Assembly (NCBI GenBank): GCA_026874595.1
Contig: CM049321.1
Location: 8,058,979-8,122,978, forward strand
Direction of reading: 5' to 3'
DNA from: Sipunculus nudus
Lineage: Eukaryota > Annelida > Sipuncula > Golfingiida > Sipunculidae
DNA length: 64,000 nt
Part shown: one piece after another, positions 47,996 through 60,758 of the stretch
Position numbering within the stretch: position 1 is the first letter of the stretch
Layout: the number at the start of each line of letters is the position of its first letter
Position numbers and translations under genes: made by a program
Notes under the pieces: model-generated
Told to the model about the DNA's origin: nothing
The model's input: the letters and a program-made list of their open reading frames with translations, nothing else
The model's database searches: none

Positions 47996-50105
47996 CACAG
48001 TCTTTAGAATGCAGATTACTATTTAAATAATATGACGACTAACGCAACATTTTGACAACTGAATGACTGGACCTTCACAACACCCCTGTATGTTTAAAAG
48101 ATTAATTTTTGTTTCAAGATTTTTCAAGATTTCCAAGATGACTCAGAATTAGGGAACAAGGAACATATTTTCTTACTTAAGTTTGTATTTAATTATCCTC
48201 TGTAAGGCCACACCTGAGTAGATGTTGTGACAATCACATTTGTTAACTGATAATTAATTATGACCATAACTCCGATATCTACTAAATAATAATTAATTAC
48301 AGGACTTCTGTTACAATCAATCAAAATTCAATTAATTTACTAAATAAGAACTATATATAGTATACATCATCTATTTATATACAAATTTGTATATTCAAAA
48401 TGTATATTACAGAAATGCATGTGCAAAGTAACTTTGTTAATTGAGTCAGGAATATATTAAACAAATAAGGAGGGATCGTCTAAGATTCTGAAGTCTTAAA
48501 AAGTCAGATATTTCAATAAAGGATGGCCCAATAAGTCTTTATTTTATAACAAAGTGTTTTATCTGAATCCCCTGGTAGGGTTATGAATAACAAATTCCAG
48601 TCTGTGGCTGATGAACCAGCCGAGTCAGAAGGCCTCAAAGGACGTCAGCTCTCCGGTCTTAAAGTTAAGATGATTCTTTTCAAAACAAGGATGCAAGCTG
48701 AGGCAAAACCCATAAAGCTATGAAGTAAATTTCAAAACTGATTGACTAGACTTGGAGTCTGTACAAATATGGCATCAATGTATTAATATTTCTTCTGTTT
48801 AGATCACATGACCTGTCTGCCATTTGTGAGACAAACGATGCTCTGTGTACTTGTGGCTCATCGTCAGTTTTTAAATTTCTTTTGGTATCTCAAATATCAA
48901 AGAAAAAAAAGTATATGTAAACATCACCAACAAATTTCAGGTTCCTTTCTGCCGTAATAAACGTTATGATATGGCTTTATCTCTTCTGCAATTTCCAATG
49001 TTTGTTAATGACACACTAAATCTAACTCCAGCTGAAATCTAAATAGTTTTAATTATTATTATTATTCAGCCAGATGAATAGACCGAAGCCAGCATTACTA
49101 AAATTTAATATATCCCTTCACTCAATAAGACCAGAGGCATGCAGCTGAGCTTAACAAGTGAAATCCAGATTTCCTAAGCCCTAACAAGCTGGGCAGCAAT
49201 ATGAAATCTATGGACATAAAAAAACCTATCATCATTTAGTTATTCCATATTGCAATTACCTTCCAGAGATCAAATTTTTCATTGGACCATTTCTCCAAAG
49301 CAATATATAGCATTAGTAAGTGTCTAAACTGAGATTTAAGCACTGCAGCATGCCAACAATATCATAGTGACAGATGAACAAAAGATGTCTAAATTTGGAA
49401 TAAATATAACTATTAAGCTGAAACATGCTATACAATTAGTTTTTGGTCAAAACCTAATCAACTAAACTAACCCTAAGACACCATACATTGCAAGCTTATC
49501 ATCATTGCTGAATGCTGGATAGTGGCTATACTTAATGTAAGGCATAGTGAGTGAAACATTACTGATTAAATTAATTCTCCCGTACCATGGGATGGAGAGG
49601 TTCCATACTCTAGGACCAACTGTGGACCAAGTGATGTCCATAACTTATGCTTGGGGTAGGTAAGCCAGAGACAGATATCATAAGTTGACCACAAAGACAG
49701 CCCATTATGTGATAGGGGTAACAGTGGGTTAGTCCACTGATATCAAAGAGGGATGGTTGGATGTCTTACAAGATGATATATTTTCTAATACCCTGCAAGA
49801 CACAAAATGGGTATACCCTGAAACATTGTCACAATATTATAAATTTTCTTTCAAGAAGCCAACTTCTTGCAATTAACATGTAACACTGCTAACTTTCTTC
49901 TAAAAGTCTATTGTCTCCCTTTTTTCCAAATGAGTAAAATGGCTCTAGACTTTCCATAATTTTGCTGCAATTTTGAATAAGTCATCTTAATTCCCAAGAC
50001 TGTTCTAGACAATCCAGCATTAAACACTGAAATTCATCTGTACAAGCATTTCTCATACCAGTAACAAATATTTATGATTGAGACAGCAAAGAGTATACAA
50101 TAGAC
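47996..50105. other. No confident feature
   Basis: AT-rich single-copy sequence. A minus-strand 33-nt block at 49,260-49,292 has a good branch point (TTACTAAT) and the donor GTAATT, but in the phase needed it contains a stop. Confidence 0.4.
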
Positions 50106-50460
50106 CTGTAGACATGTTAAAAGCTCAGATTTTATATTTATAATAATGGTAGCATAACGACTTGGTAATGATGTCTGAAAACAAAGCAGTTGTGTCTTTG
50201 GGGCCATGAGCAGCATCTCCGTCACTTGTATTACCTTCTCAGCAGTGAGCCGGGCTGCTGCTGACATCAACGACACAAACAATCCTTTTTAATCGTGTGT
50301 AAATGCCATGAAATAAACATCTCCAGTCAGATACGCTATTCTCCCGTCTGTTCCACTTGAGAAGAACCTCAGGGGGCTTCTCCACTATTCTTGTCACGCT
50401 GCAAACAAATACTATCGTCAAATTTGTTTGGCTGCACTAATAACAGACGAGAGCCACCCA
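50106..50460 (-). other. Unique island with competing exon-like blocks
   Basis: Two minus-strand blocks have good acceptors: 50,106-50,174 (TGCTTTGTTTTCAG, 69 nt, 23 codons, weak donor GTCTAT) and 50,235-50,398 (GTATTTGTTTGCAG, donor GTAATA, stop nine bases before the donor). Neither fits the phase of the main chain. The whole stretch is complex and single-copy. It may hold alternative or terminal exons, or be a conserved non-coding element. Confidence 0.28.
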
Positions 50461-51304
50461 GCGTGTTTTTTTTCCAATACTAAAGACTTTCTAAAGGGCA
50501 GAAAACTGCAGTACGTGATAATGCTTGGCCAAGCAATTTGCCTGAACATCTCTAAACTGTGTATTTTTTATATCAGCACTGAACCATAAATCCTGAATTT
50601 GTTATATCAGCTACTTGTACCAAGCCATAAATCCTCTTGTACTGATTAAACTTGTAATCATACATTTGAACTATTCCGCAGTATACTAATATCGAGCAGG
50701 AAGAGACACTCTTATCTTGCCATTCACGTGTCAGAATAGCATAATAAATGCACAAGGTACTCATATGCAGCCCGCAGCAGTTGAGAGAAGTTAAGAGTTC
50801 ATTTTATGGAGCAATCACAACAGGTTGAGAATGAAGATGTCATGGAGAATATAGATCTTTTACCATCATTAACAGCAGAATCTGAAATGTCTGAAACCCA
50901 AGTTCGAAAACCTTCAGACTGATTCATATAAAGCCCATCAGACCAACAGCAGTGGTTCCTGTACCAAAGGTTAATGTTTTAAAAAACCTACACTGTATAT
51001 TATGATCCATGTATATTGGGATTGTAATCTTTTTTAAAACCTGCATCTAATAAAATTTGATGATATAGTTTTGGAAGCAAAGCAGTCATACTTGAAAACT
51101 GTTAGGTTTAGGACTTCTGCATGCAATAACTATAACTAATTAGTGTCAATTCCCATCTGGAAAAAAATTACACTTTTTTCCCAGATTTCCTGCTCGTATC
51201 TGTTCAAATTTAACATTTTTACACCTTGTCCTTGTTTTTAATCAATAAAAGGGTATTAAACTAATACAATTCAACATGAATATTAGAATAAAACTAACAC
51301 ATAT
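50461..51304. other. No feature recognised
   Basis: Single-copy, mostly AT-rich sequence. A 63-codon minus-strand frame lacks context. Confidence 0.4.
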
Positions 51305-52095
51305 ACTGTGACACCTGTATTATGAGACCATCCATGGGACTGGCCAAGAGTGGTCTTGATTGTCATGACCTCACAACCAGAGCACTTATGCTCCAGCCTT
51401 TTAAACTAATTATGGTAATGAGCCCCCAATATGCTCCCACACGGAAGGCCTTCGTGCCCATGGTTGTGAGAGCTCTTTACAAGAGAATAGCTGCATCACA
51501 ATGGTCAATGACATATGACGTCGCATTGACTGACATCATCAGCTGGAATTGCCATATCTCTGTTCTCCAGTGTTGAATATATTGCAGTCATTGTGAAATG
51601 TTTGGCCATATGTTGAATTATTAGCCTCATCTGAATAACGTGCCAGGTAAGAAATTATTATTCACTAGGTAGCTGGCAGAATGACTCCTGCAACGTTTGG
51701 CCTAAAACTTTTTATACTGTCTTTTTTGTATAAAAAATATCCTGGAAAACATGCTGACAAAGGTACGGGCCGGTGCAGACTTAACTTAAAATTTATACGT
51801 GTCCTGTCTGTGAAGGTCACCAAAATTATGCAAATTTTGCACTTGTGGGATGATTGACCATTTACTTTGCCAAGGGTAACTTGATTGGTTACTTGCAGTT
51901 GTTTTGCTCATGATTATTCATTGAATGAATATGTGATCAAGGTCACATAGAGTTCATGGGTAGGTCAATTCACAGGTAGTCTTATTGGACAGGTCAGTTG
52001 TAACCAATGTGATTGTTTACAGTTCACTGAACGGTAGTCTTAACAGACAGGTGGTTTTATTGGTCATGGTCATGGTACATGGTCTTACAGATAGG
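51305..52095. mobile_element. MITE split by a nested insertion
   Basis: The left part (51,305-51,360: 'acacctgtattatgagacc', 'ccatgggactggccaagag') and the right part (about 51,965-52,060: 'ggacaggtcagttgtaacc', 'caatgtgattg') are the two halves of the element seen intact at 40,829-40,997. About 600 bp separate them. At the start of that insert, CTCACAACCAGAGCAC (51,369) and, reversed, CTCACAACCATGGGCAC (ending near 51,471) form another inverted repeat, suggesting a second small TIR element inside. Confidence 0.6.
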
Positions 52096-52599
52096 CAAAG
52101 TTTTACATATTCCTGGAAATAAGCTTTGGTTCCCTTTGCAGGTAATTAAGATTTTGTTGCTTCAGATTTCCTTTTTCAAATTGTCAGCTAATTTACCATG
52201 AATGAACATTCAAACTAATAACACAAACAATATCACAGAAAAAGTAAACTCGAGTGGGCAGATGTTATTTTTCACATTTCAGTAAATACAATCTAAAGGC
52301 ATGTCCTTAACAAGAGCAAAGTTCGAGGAAACTGTCAAGAACTTGAAACCAGAATAAAATTCTGAATGGTTTGGTGAAAGTATACAGGAACTTGAATATT
52401 AAGAAGCAAGTTTGGCAAGCAGTAATTCAGAAATGTCACCTCATAAAGATTCTATTTTCTAAAATTCTGAAGCTGTTAAAAGATCATTCTCAAGTTGTAG
52501 TGAGAATTAAACATACCTATCAAAGGTGTCTTATTTTTTTTTAACTCCACTAGAAAACCATGTATCTGACATATTTTTCGAGACCTTGAAACATGTATG

Positions 52600-52860
52600 C
52601 TAAAAACAGAACCGGATGTCAGACAGGATAATCGGCATTTACCATAAACTTATTTCGTCATTTTCAAACTGGGTTAGTATGTGCTTTGGGAAAACAACAA
52701 GCCATGTAGGACAAAGCAGACATTTCAGACCCGGCATAACAACTTTCATACAATTAGGTCAGGTAGATGTGATGTCCCCATGGACCTTTCACATTTCGTG
52801 AGTGCAAAACACAAGCTAGGTTATATTTGTGATGCGAGTGCAAGGCACTCGTGGGGGGTT
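52600..52860. other. Unique higher-complexity island
   Basis: Single-copy sequence with several CpGs and overlapping 61-codon frames without context. Candidate conserved non-coding element. Confidence 0.25.
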
Positions 52861-53164
52861 CTTTAATCTGTGAGTTTATTTTTGGCAACAGAGCAAATTG
52901 ACATTAACAAACTCATCAAGTTGAAATATATTTGCATAATTAATATAACTTTCTGAATGTCCTGTTTTCTTAATTGATGCCTTTTGATATAGAACAAAGC
53001 ACAAAAACTTATACTAACAAAACTTCCTGAAAACAATTTAAAAAATTGCATCTCTACCAATTTTCTAGTGGTACGAATAAGTTTTAAAATCATATTCAAT
53101 GACTGTATGATGAATGATGATCAATTATTAAACAATTATTTTATGTACCATTTGCCTTGAATTC

Positions 53165-53536
53165 TAGTGCTGTGACAATCTGTGGGTGCAATAGAGTGCC
53201 ATTGGAACAGAAGGGATTAATATGCTGTATAGAATTACACATAAATATCAAGCATGTTAAATCACTTCAACCTGTATATCAGGTTGAAAAGTAATAGCCC
53301 GATTGCTGACACTTATTCATATAGCAAAAGGTTAAGTTCTAATGCTATTCACTGTTTTGTGCCCCTTCTTTCTCATATCTCTGAGAGAATAAGCAAATTT
53401 TATCGGAATAATATGACTTCCTTGGATGTGCATACATAATTGTTTGTGATGGATTATGCAAAAATGCAATTGATTTAAACAATTATGAAAGAAAACTATG
53501 AATCATCAAAATAATCAATTTATTGGCACACCACTA
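53165..53536. mobile_element. hAT-like MITE, copy 2
   Basis: TAGTGCTGTGACAAT and (reversed) TAGTGGTGTGCCAAT are complementary at about 12 of 15 positions. The right third matches 29,414-29,875. It is about 370 bp, and the one open frame inside (61 codons) is not supported. Confidence 0.6.
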
Positions 53537-53605
53537 CAATTTACATAAATGACCAATTGCATGGAAAACCAATTACAAAACTGCAAGAATGCACAAATCT
53601 TTTAC

Positions 53606-53629
53606 CTGGAGTGGGTTCTTCCATGTTCC
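53606..53629 (-). CDS. Candidate 24-nt microexon or alternative first exon
   Basis: The donor is CAG|GTAAAAG. As an internal exon (acceptor CTACCAGTGATCCAG, pyrimidine tract weak) it is eight codons with one base carried in and one out, reading NMEEPTP. Alternatively its ATG (53,622-53,624) could be a start codon: about 60 bp upstream on the same strand lies a TATA-like TATTTATAAA. Either reading passes the same phase to 34,588 or 26,725. A small acidic, proline-containing peptide resembles the other candidate exons. Confidence 0.35.
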
Positions 53630-54087
53630 CTGGATCACTGGTAGGGCTTTAACTTCACACTAACAATTATCTCTCCCCGTTTATAAATAGTATGACTGTA
53701 GCCTGGGCTATCAACAACGTGAGTTCATGTATAAGTGGTTTATGCATTGTACTGTCTTATAAGTATCTTCCTTGTTAAGATAAATAAACGGTTTTCTAGT
53801 TGTTTTTAGCCTGATGTTTTAACAAGAAAATGCATAATCATTGAGAAAATAACTTCCAGTATGTATTGCCTAACAGGTTTCTTCAAGCCTTATTAAGTTA
53901 AACCAACTGTTCAAAAGGTGTTTTCTATGGGACATTTAATAAAAATATATATGATAATCAAGAAAATATACATAATATAAATTAATTAGCTGGAAAATAA
54001 ATAAGTTCTAAGACAGAAATAAAAATATATGCCAATATGTTCAGCGGGAGATAGAGCTGCACTTGACAAAATCAATCAACCATTTTT

Positions 54088-54558
54088 CTTAAAGTTGCCC
54101 ATTCACCATCCGTTTAACAATGAATTTGTGATATCTGGCTTCCTCTGTGTATATATAATAATGATCTAAGGATAATTTTGGTTGTGAAAAGTTCTTATAA
54201 TGCCTTTGTGAAGGAAGCATGAACTTATTTATAAACAACATGTTTGTAAACACAGCAATGTTGACAAACATGAAAAACATGTAACCTCTATTATAAGGTA
54301 GTAATTTGCATATATGCAGAGGCAGAAAGTTGCAAAACACCATTTGAAAAGCTCTCGGTTATCTGATTTGCTGTCAGATGCCCTTGCTGAATTTGTTTTG
54401 ATAATTTAAGCAGGCCCCAACATATTATAAACACATAGATATAAACAAAACAAGCAGCCTGTGTGCAGTGATATCCACATTTTTGGGCCTATTTTTATAA
54501 AAGCTCCAGAGGATTACCTTTAGTTTATAAAGGTCAGATAGGTGATTGGGCCCCTTAA
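54088..54558 (-). mobile_element. TTAAAGGGG-type MITE family A, copy 4 (reversed)
   Basis: Read on the minus strand it starts TTAAGGGGCCCAATCACC and follows with 'aggtaatcctctgga', 'aaaaataggcc', 'catgttttt' and 'cataatgcc'. It is the inverse of the copies at 1.1, 35.8 and 57.9 kb. It abuts another MITE 11 bp away. Confidence 0.7.
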
Positions 54559-54568
54559 ACAGTACACG

Positions 54569-54744
54569 CAGTGGAACCCCACCATGTGACCATCCCACAA
54601 CTTTAACCACTCACACATTTATGACCCCTTTTTTGGTCCCAAATATATGATCCAGGTAACTTAGAATATCACAAATACGACCACCTTGCAATTATGACCA
54701 CTATGGTCAGCCCCCAAGGTGGTTGTAATTATGGGGTTCCACTG
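54569..54744. mobile_element. CAGTGGAACCCC MITE with perfect 13-bp ends
   Basis: CAGTGGAACCCCA at the left is matched exactly by TGGGGTTCCACTG at the right. The 176-bp element contains 'atgaccacc' and 'ggtggttgtaatta', partly self-complementary. Confidence 0.75.
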
Positions 54745-54949
54745 AAAACATATGAATTCTTCATCATTAGTTTTGCTCGTAATTATTTTACCAATTTACA
54801 AAGAGATTCAGAAAACTTTCAATCTGCAAAAGATACCTTTTTTTATTTATTATGCATTCCTTCTTTCCCAAGGAGAATGTTATTTTGTGAAAATATGTCA
54901 AACAATTGCAGCACCAAAAAAGCTGTGAACTAATTAGAAAATGACTGAC

Positions 54950-55158
54950 TTGCTGTCACGAGATAACTAACAATTTCAGAAATGGCCGGGCCAATGAAGA
55001 ATTGATGAGAGTTTGGTGTGAACCCATGAATGATCTGGATCAAGGAATATTCACAAATGTACAGTCATGCACTTAGGCATGAATGAACCTGGGAATATGG
55101 GCAGAATAAGTGAATAGCAGAGGCTTGCATTCAGTAGAATGTAGGTATCTAGTTGTTC
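54950..55158 (+). repeat. Dispersed repeat family B, copy 5
   Basis: It carries 'atgaagaattgatgagag', 'gatctggatcaaggaatatt', 'acaaatgtacagtcatgca' and 'gaggcttgcattcagtagaa'. The 5' third is missing or very diverged. Confidence 0.7.
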
Positions 55159-55919
55159 ATGGTGTGTGTAAAACTCAATTTAAACACAGCAGCGCTGCCC
55201 TGACTTTTTTAAAGCACTCCATGTTCTGGTGCTTTTCAACAGTGGCGTAATTCTTGCAAACTCTTGATCAGATAATACCAAGTTTCTTTCCTCAGGCACT
55301 GAAACAAATGCTGGCCAGTTAATGGTTTGTTTACGTTACTTGCTGGTCTTACGGAGTGCTTTATATTTTTGTAGGTTCACTGGTGCATGTTTTTAAGACT
55401 CAACTACTGAGCAACTGTTCCATCCAACCCACTGCACAAGAAAGAATATATATATATAAATATATTCCTGTGTCCTCTATCTAGTCTAAGCACCCATCTC
55501 AAGACCTAAGCTAAAAATAAAGAAGGATGAGTTGGCGCTTGAGCGACATAGTTGAGGAATGCAGTCCTAGGTGTAAATGATAAATATGATATCTACCTGA
55601 ATGTTTAGTTATTATCTATAAACTTTTAGACCCAAAGATGAGAAGAAATTCAGATAAAATATAAATATATATATTATTTAAAAATATTTAAATAGTCCTG
55701 AGCCTTCAAGGAATTAAGCCATTTTTAAGTAACACTACCAGTATAAAAAAAAATAAGAAACATTGCATTTATATGAAGTTCTGAACATAAATATGATGCA
55801 AAAATAAAACATAAGCCATGAATATTTTGTTACTATTCACTAGTATTCAGCCAATACTGATTAAAGCATTGGAATTATTGTAAAATTGACAACCAAGGGA
55901 AATGCATGAATGATTGTGT
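55159..55919. other. No feature recognised
   Basis: AT-rich single-copy sequence with a short TA tract at about 55,447-55,465. Confidence 0.45.
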
Positions 55920-56340
55920 CTTCCCCCATTCTGTAAACTCCCAGTGGAATGTCACATGACTTTCAACGTTTCCTCCAATAGCTCATTAGTGTATTGATAC
56001 TGTTTTGCCTGCGGCTATCTCCCAACTGTAACCTACAAGTCAACGGAACTGCTCTCATCACAGGCACTGGTTCTGTTATTTGCCAGATAATTTTCAGAAA
56101 TCCATATATATCCCAGCAACCTTTGCATGATAGCCGAGCCTGTCCTTCAAGCCCTCATGATTAGCATACAAGCAGCAGTCCTAATATTCCAACCATCCCC
56201 ACATAAAAAAATTTTCTATGGAATCGCTTCTCCCATGTTTTACAGATTACTTTTTTTGTGCGGACGAGAACTTATTTCTCGTTTTTAATGTTCCTAAGTG
56301 CTGCTCCTGCATCCAATTCTTCAAAGGAATCATTTACTGT
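55920..56340. other. Unique high-complexity island
   Basis: About 420 bp with almost no low-complexity sequence. It contains words such as TTTGCATGATAG (POU-like octamer), CTCATGATTAGCAT and GCCAGATAATTTTC, and no exon that I can support. The texture is typical of conserved developmental enhancers; conservation itself cannot be tested here. Confidence 0.3.
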
Positions 56341-56804
56341 ATTAAAATTGCAAAATTTTCATTCATAATAGTAGAATCGATAATGGATGCGTGAACTTTG
56401 TGTGATGAAATGATGCATATTTTTATCCTTTCCACAAGTAAGAATATTTTTAACATTTCATTACAAACCATATTTTCCAAAACAAAATAAATTTGACTGC
56501 ACACTGTGATCTTGGAGTCAGGCTGAAATCATTTTGAGTGGCCTAATGGAAGATAACCATATATAAATTAAAGGTATTACTAAAAGCTGAATTAATCTGT
56601 GATCTACATTATGAACTGCTAGTGATGTACGTCCATTAATTGTTCTCCTGAAATCTCCTGAAGTCACTCTATGCCATCCCACAAAAGATATACATTCTTT
56701 GAAAATTGATGGTTTTTTTTAATGCACTGGTAAGAATATGCTGCATGAAGTTACAATGTTTGTGTCAGTGTCCCACATACACAATATCCAAAGATATTAT
56801 AACT

Positions 56805-56945
56805 TGGCATTAAGATATCTTTTTCTGATAGCAAAAAAAAATGATCTTATCAGAACTAAAATCTTATCATAAGAAAGATATTTTTTTCTGACAGCAAGAA
56901 GATAATACGGAGTGGGGCAAGAAAATGAATATATTCAAGATAATT
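56805..56945. repeat. Repeat with 'cttatcagaa' motifs, copy 2
   Basis: It shares 'tgatcttatcagaactaaa' and 'gatatttttttctgacagca' with 42,340-42,625, in the same orientation. Confidence 0.55.
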
Positions 56946-57779
56946 ATTTTTTTGTCAGTGTTTATCAAGTATTCTGATTTGTTTTACTATCTAATAAAAG
57001 AACTTTTTGCAAACATCCAGCCTTAGTATATGTCAACATATAATGAAGAATCTGGTTTTTTTTATGACAAAGTAATGTACACCCTGTCACTGCTTATAAG
57101 AAAAGAATAATATATATAAGGTAATAAAAAATAAATTAAGGTGTTTTTCACATTATTCAGTATCTCATATTTAGGTTTTATTTTTTTAAATAAAATTTTG
57201 AGTGAATAATTGCTAAACTCAATAGGCAATGCTCATGGAAAAAGATACAGAACTGAGACACAAAAATTAATGTAATTCTTTCAGAAAATTAAGAAGAGAG
57301 TAAATCAGCAGGAATGCATCGTGACATAAAATATTCTCTTTCATAAAATGCAATGTCATCAATGTCACATCATCCTTTAACCTTTAAAAATTTCCTTATA
57401 ATCATACATTTTTGTTGTTGGTGTACATCCCAGTGAGTCTGTTAAACACTAAGCCAATAAAGCATCCAGGTCCAGATAGGTCACAGGTAACATTACATCA
57501 AGTGTTGCCATAACCTTACACTTACCACAGCTTCATTTTCTCTGATGACGCAAGTCACGCACACAATTATCAAGAGATGCACAAAAGACAACGTAATGTG
57601 AGCAGAAATGATCGTCTTCCTGCCGATATTGTTCTCGTGGTACAGGTATATGAATACTAACAACCCTGTGGTACTAACTTAGACCAATAGAGGAATGGTG
57701 ACTCTACAATGCTTCTGTCCCCAGATGTTGTCACACCGTCATCCATCTGGGGGTAATCTAAACCCAAAGGGCAACACAG
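56946..57779. other. AT-rich stretch, then a complex segment
   Basis: No gene is called. At about 57,526-57,541 a 16-nt minus-strand block has the donor GTAAGTGT and the acceptor TTGCGTCATCAG. It could fit only with an alternative acceptor at 53,606, so it is left as a note. Confidence 0.35.
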
Positions 57780-58640
57780 AGTTAGCTCTTACCTACACCA
57801 AGCCTCAAGTACACCCAAAAAAGGCACACATTTAAGGAGCGCATTCCTCTGCCAAACTAAAAACCATACTGTCAGAGGGTGCATGCATACCTCCACCAAA
57901 CCAAAAAAGGCGCCCAACCACCTATCTGACCTTAATTTATAAACTAAAGGTAATCCCTTGGAGCTTTTATATATCAATGCACATAGGCTGGTTTTGTTTA
58001 TATCAAGATGTTTATAACATGTGGGAGCCAATCATAATAATAAAAACAAATTCAATAAGGGCATCTGGCAAACAAGTCAGATAAGCTAGAGCTTTGCAAA
58101 TGGCGTTTAGCTACAAGTGACCTTTTTACCTCTGCATATATGCAACCTACCACCTTAGGTTACATCTTTTTCCTTCCTGTTTGTCAACATTGCTGTGTTT
58201 ACAATCATGATGTTGATAAACAAGTTCATGTATCCTTTATGTAGGCTTCATAAGAACTTTAAGTTTCCATAACCAGAATTATCTTTAGATCATTAACGTA
58301 TAAACAAAGGAAGCCAGAAATTAAATAAATCCTTTTTCAAAAGGTATGGGCCCCTTTAAACTATCAATCAATGGCCTTTGGATTTTCAAAGCTGTATGTG
58401 CAGGAATAACATGCCAAGGAAGCAGCTATATAAATATCTGAAACAGGGCATACCTCCACAAATTAAACCAATAAATAGCTGTCTATAAGCACAAACCTCC
58501 ACCAAACACCAAAGATTACTCAAGAGCCCAACCTCAGTCAAACCTGCAAAAAAAAATAAGCAAAGAAATAAAGAGCACAGATATGGGATATCCCTCCACC
58601 AGTGCTAGGAAACTCTGATGCTAAATTCACCTCCAAAATT
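57780..58640. repeat. Degenerate 'acctccaccaaac' array with an inserted MITE
   Basis: Irregular copies of 'catacctccaccaaacc' occur on both sides (57,780-57,913 and 58,445-58,600). A family A MITE (57,914-58,360, right end GGGCCCCTTTAAA) appears inserted between them. The MITE carries 'aggtaatcccttggagc', 'gcatatatgcaacctacc' and 'accttaggttacat'. Confidence 0.6.
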
Positions 58641-60758
58641 TATTTCTGATTAAGAAAATTTTGAGCCCTGAATTAAATTTTTTTCTTCAAATTACAGTAA
58701 AATTCCTCATCATGGACACCTTAAAGACAATTAATTATAAAGTCCTGTTACTGGTTGGTCACAGTCAGAGTCAAGCATCAATCTCAACTTGTAACCAGCA
58801 GAAGTTATATGTCCATCACCGTGAACTATGACCTACCTCTTACAATTGTTCTTTTAAATATATATTAATTAAACTGTGCTGCAAGTTAACTCTGCAGTTG
58901 GAATGTGTAACCTATATGCTGCAACAGTGTGTGAGACATTCAACTGGGATACATTATTCTAATGTACAGCCGGAATGTGTACCATAATGTCAACAGTAAC
59001 CAGTATGTATTGTTCAACTGTGAAATAGCTGTACATATGATGTTCAACAGAATCCACTGTGTTAAAGTCATCAAAATAGTACAACAACAATTCTTCTGAA
59101 GTGAATTTAGTATGCCAGAGTGGGATTACTCAGTCACCTTCAATACTGTTTGACTATTTGACTATAAAGTCATGGTGCTGTCGTTAATATTTAGTCTCTT
59201 GAGACAGAAAGATCTGAGTGTTTTGATGAAGCGTACACAGATTCTCTTGGGTGCAGGTCAGCAATCTGGAATAAACAATCACATCATCCCATTGACATCT
59301 TAATGATTTAATCATGAGCCGTGATCTGATAGTTAACATGTGAGACCTGGTTATAATCATGGACACTGGAGTGGTGAACAGGAGCCAGTGCAGGGGCGGT
59401 GTTCTTAATGGAAAGCCTGTGTACATCTTCAGTTCTCCACCCCGCCTACGTCACAACGTCTCTGTGTATATCAGTACCTGTTTATCTATACTGACCTCTT
59501 AGATATACTACTCAGAAACATTCCTCAATCCAAAACAGCCCTCAGCCTACTCTAAACAAGGTTCAAGCAATCTGCAACTGTGCATCAACTAGTTAACCCA
59601 AGAAACCTTTTCAATATCTCGATCCTCAGATTGCAATAACCAGAAAGGTGCTTAATATGAGACCCTAACCTTCTGTGAAAGGAAACTATATTCACACAAA
59701 GCTGACATTCAACTGACCCTCATAAATGTTACAAAACTTTCACATTATGATTACACTCATAAAAACCAGTAAGGAATGCCAGGGTCCAGTTTTAAAATAG
59801 ACATTAATCAAACAAAAAGACGTAACATGATATTCCATTGAATGAATTCCACTTAAATTGGTAAAGATATATTTCTGACCATGAAATACCATTCTTTCAT
59901 TCACCTGGGGTTATATATAATGTCAGCAAAGAATTTGAATACCCTGCCTGATTGCTGGATTTTCAAATGAGTAATTTGTTACATAAAAAGCAAATGCAAA
60001 GTATCAATTTTGTCAATTTATGTGTGCTTGGTTAATACTGGTAAATTTACATAAATATTAATCTCATGTTTCTTAATGGGAGTCCACATCTTCTAGTATT
60101 TTAAAAGATTTTGATGCAGATTTTATAACATATTTTAACCCTTCAGCTTAAATTTCATGATGATAAGTCATTAATTATGATAGACACCTAAATAACCAAG
60201 CTGTATAAATATTAGGTAATCAGCATTAAAAGTATGCAGTGACACAGAAAAGCATTTGTTTGAACCATCAATATTATGATAAATATTGAGAAAAAAAACC
60301 ATTCAAACTGTCTTTACCAAATCTATAACCCACATCAACCATTGTTTATAACAACTGGAGATCAGCTGTTTCATACTGCAATTATCTGCAAGTTTTTTGT
60401 CAGTTTTACCAAGACCTATTTGAATTTCAAATTATAAGACTGTAGCACTGATGTTTAGAATATGTAATATTCTAATGTCAAAAGGTGCTTAGAATAACAT
60501 ACTGAGAATTCAGTGTGGTTTTGGCCTATAATTACCATATCTCACATGACCTAATTGGATTTCAGATTTAAAGGCTGAAGGCCTGATGTTAAGAATATGT
60601 ATTATATTCTAATATTAAAGTTAGCAGAACTGGCTAAATTAATAAAAAAATGTTGTTTTTGCAAATAAAAGGTATACTTAATGTATCTGATGTACTTGAG
60701 CATGTTTTGGGTCACCGGTTGCATTATGTGGAAAAAGGTGGTTTCTCTTCAGTAAACA
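58641..60758. other. Mostly AT-rich single-copy sequence
   Basis: No gene is called. A more complex part at about 59,160-59,480 includes CCCCGCCTACGTCACAACG. An 80-codon minus-strand frame there lacks splice context. Confidence 0.4.

Noticed and set aside
49260-49292. 33-nt microexon on the minus strand
   Set aside because: Good branch point and usable donor, but it contains a stop in the phase passed on by the upstream candidate.
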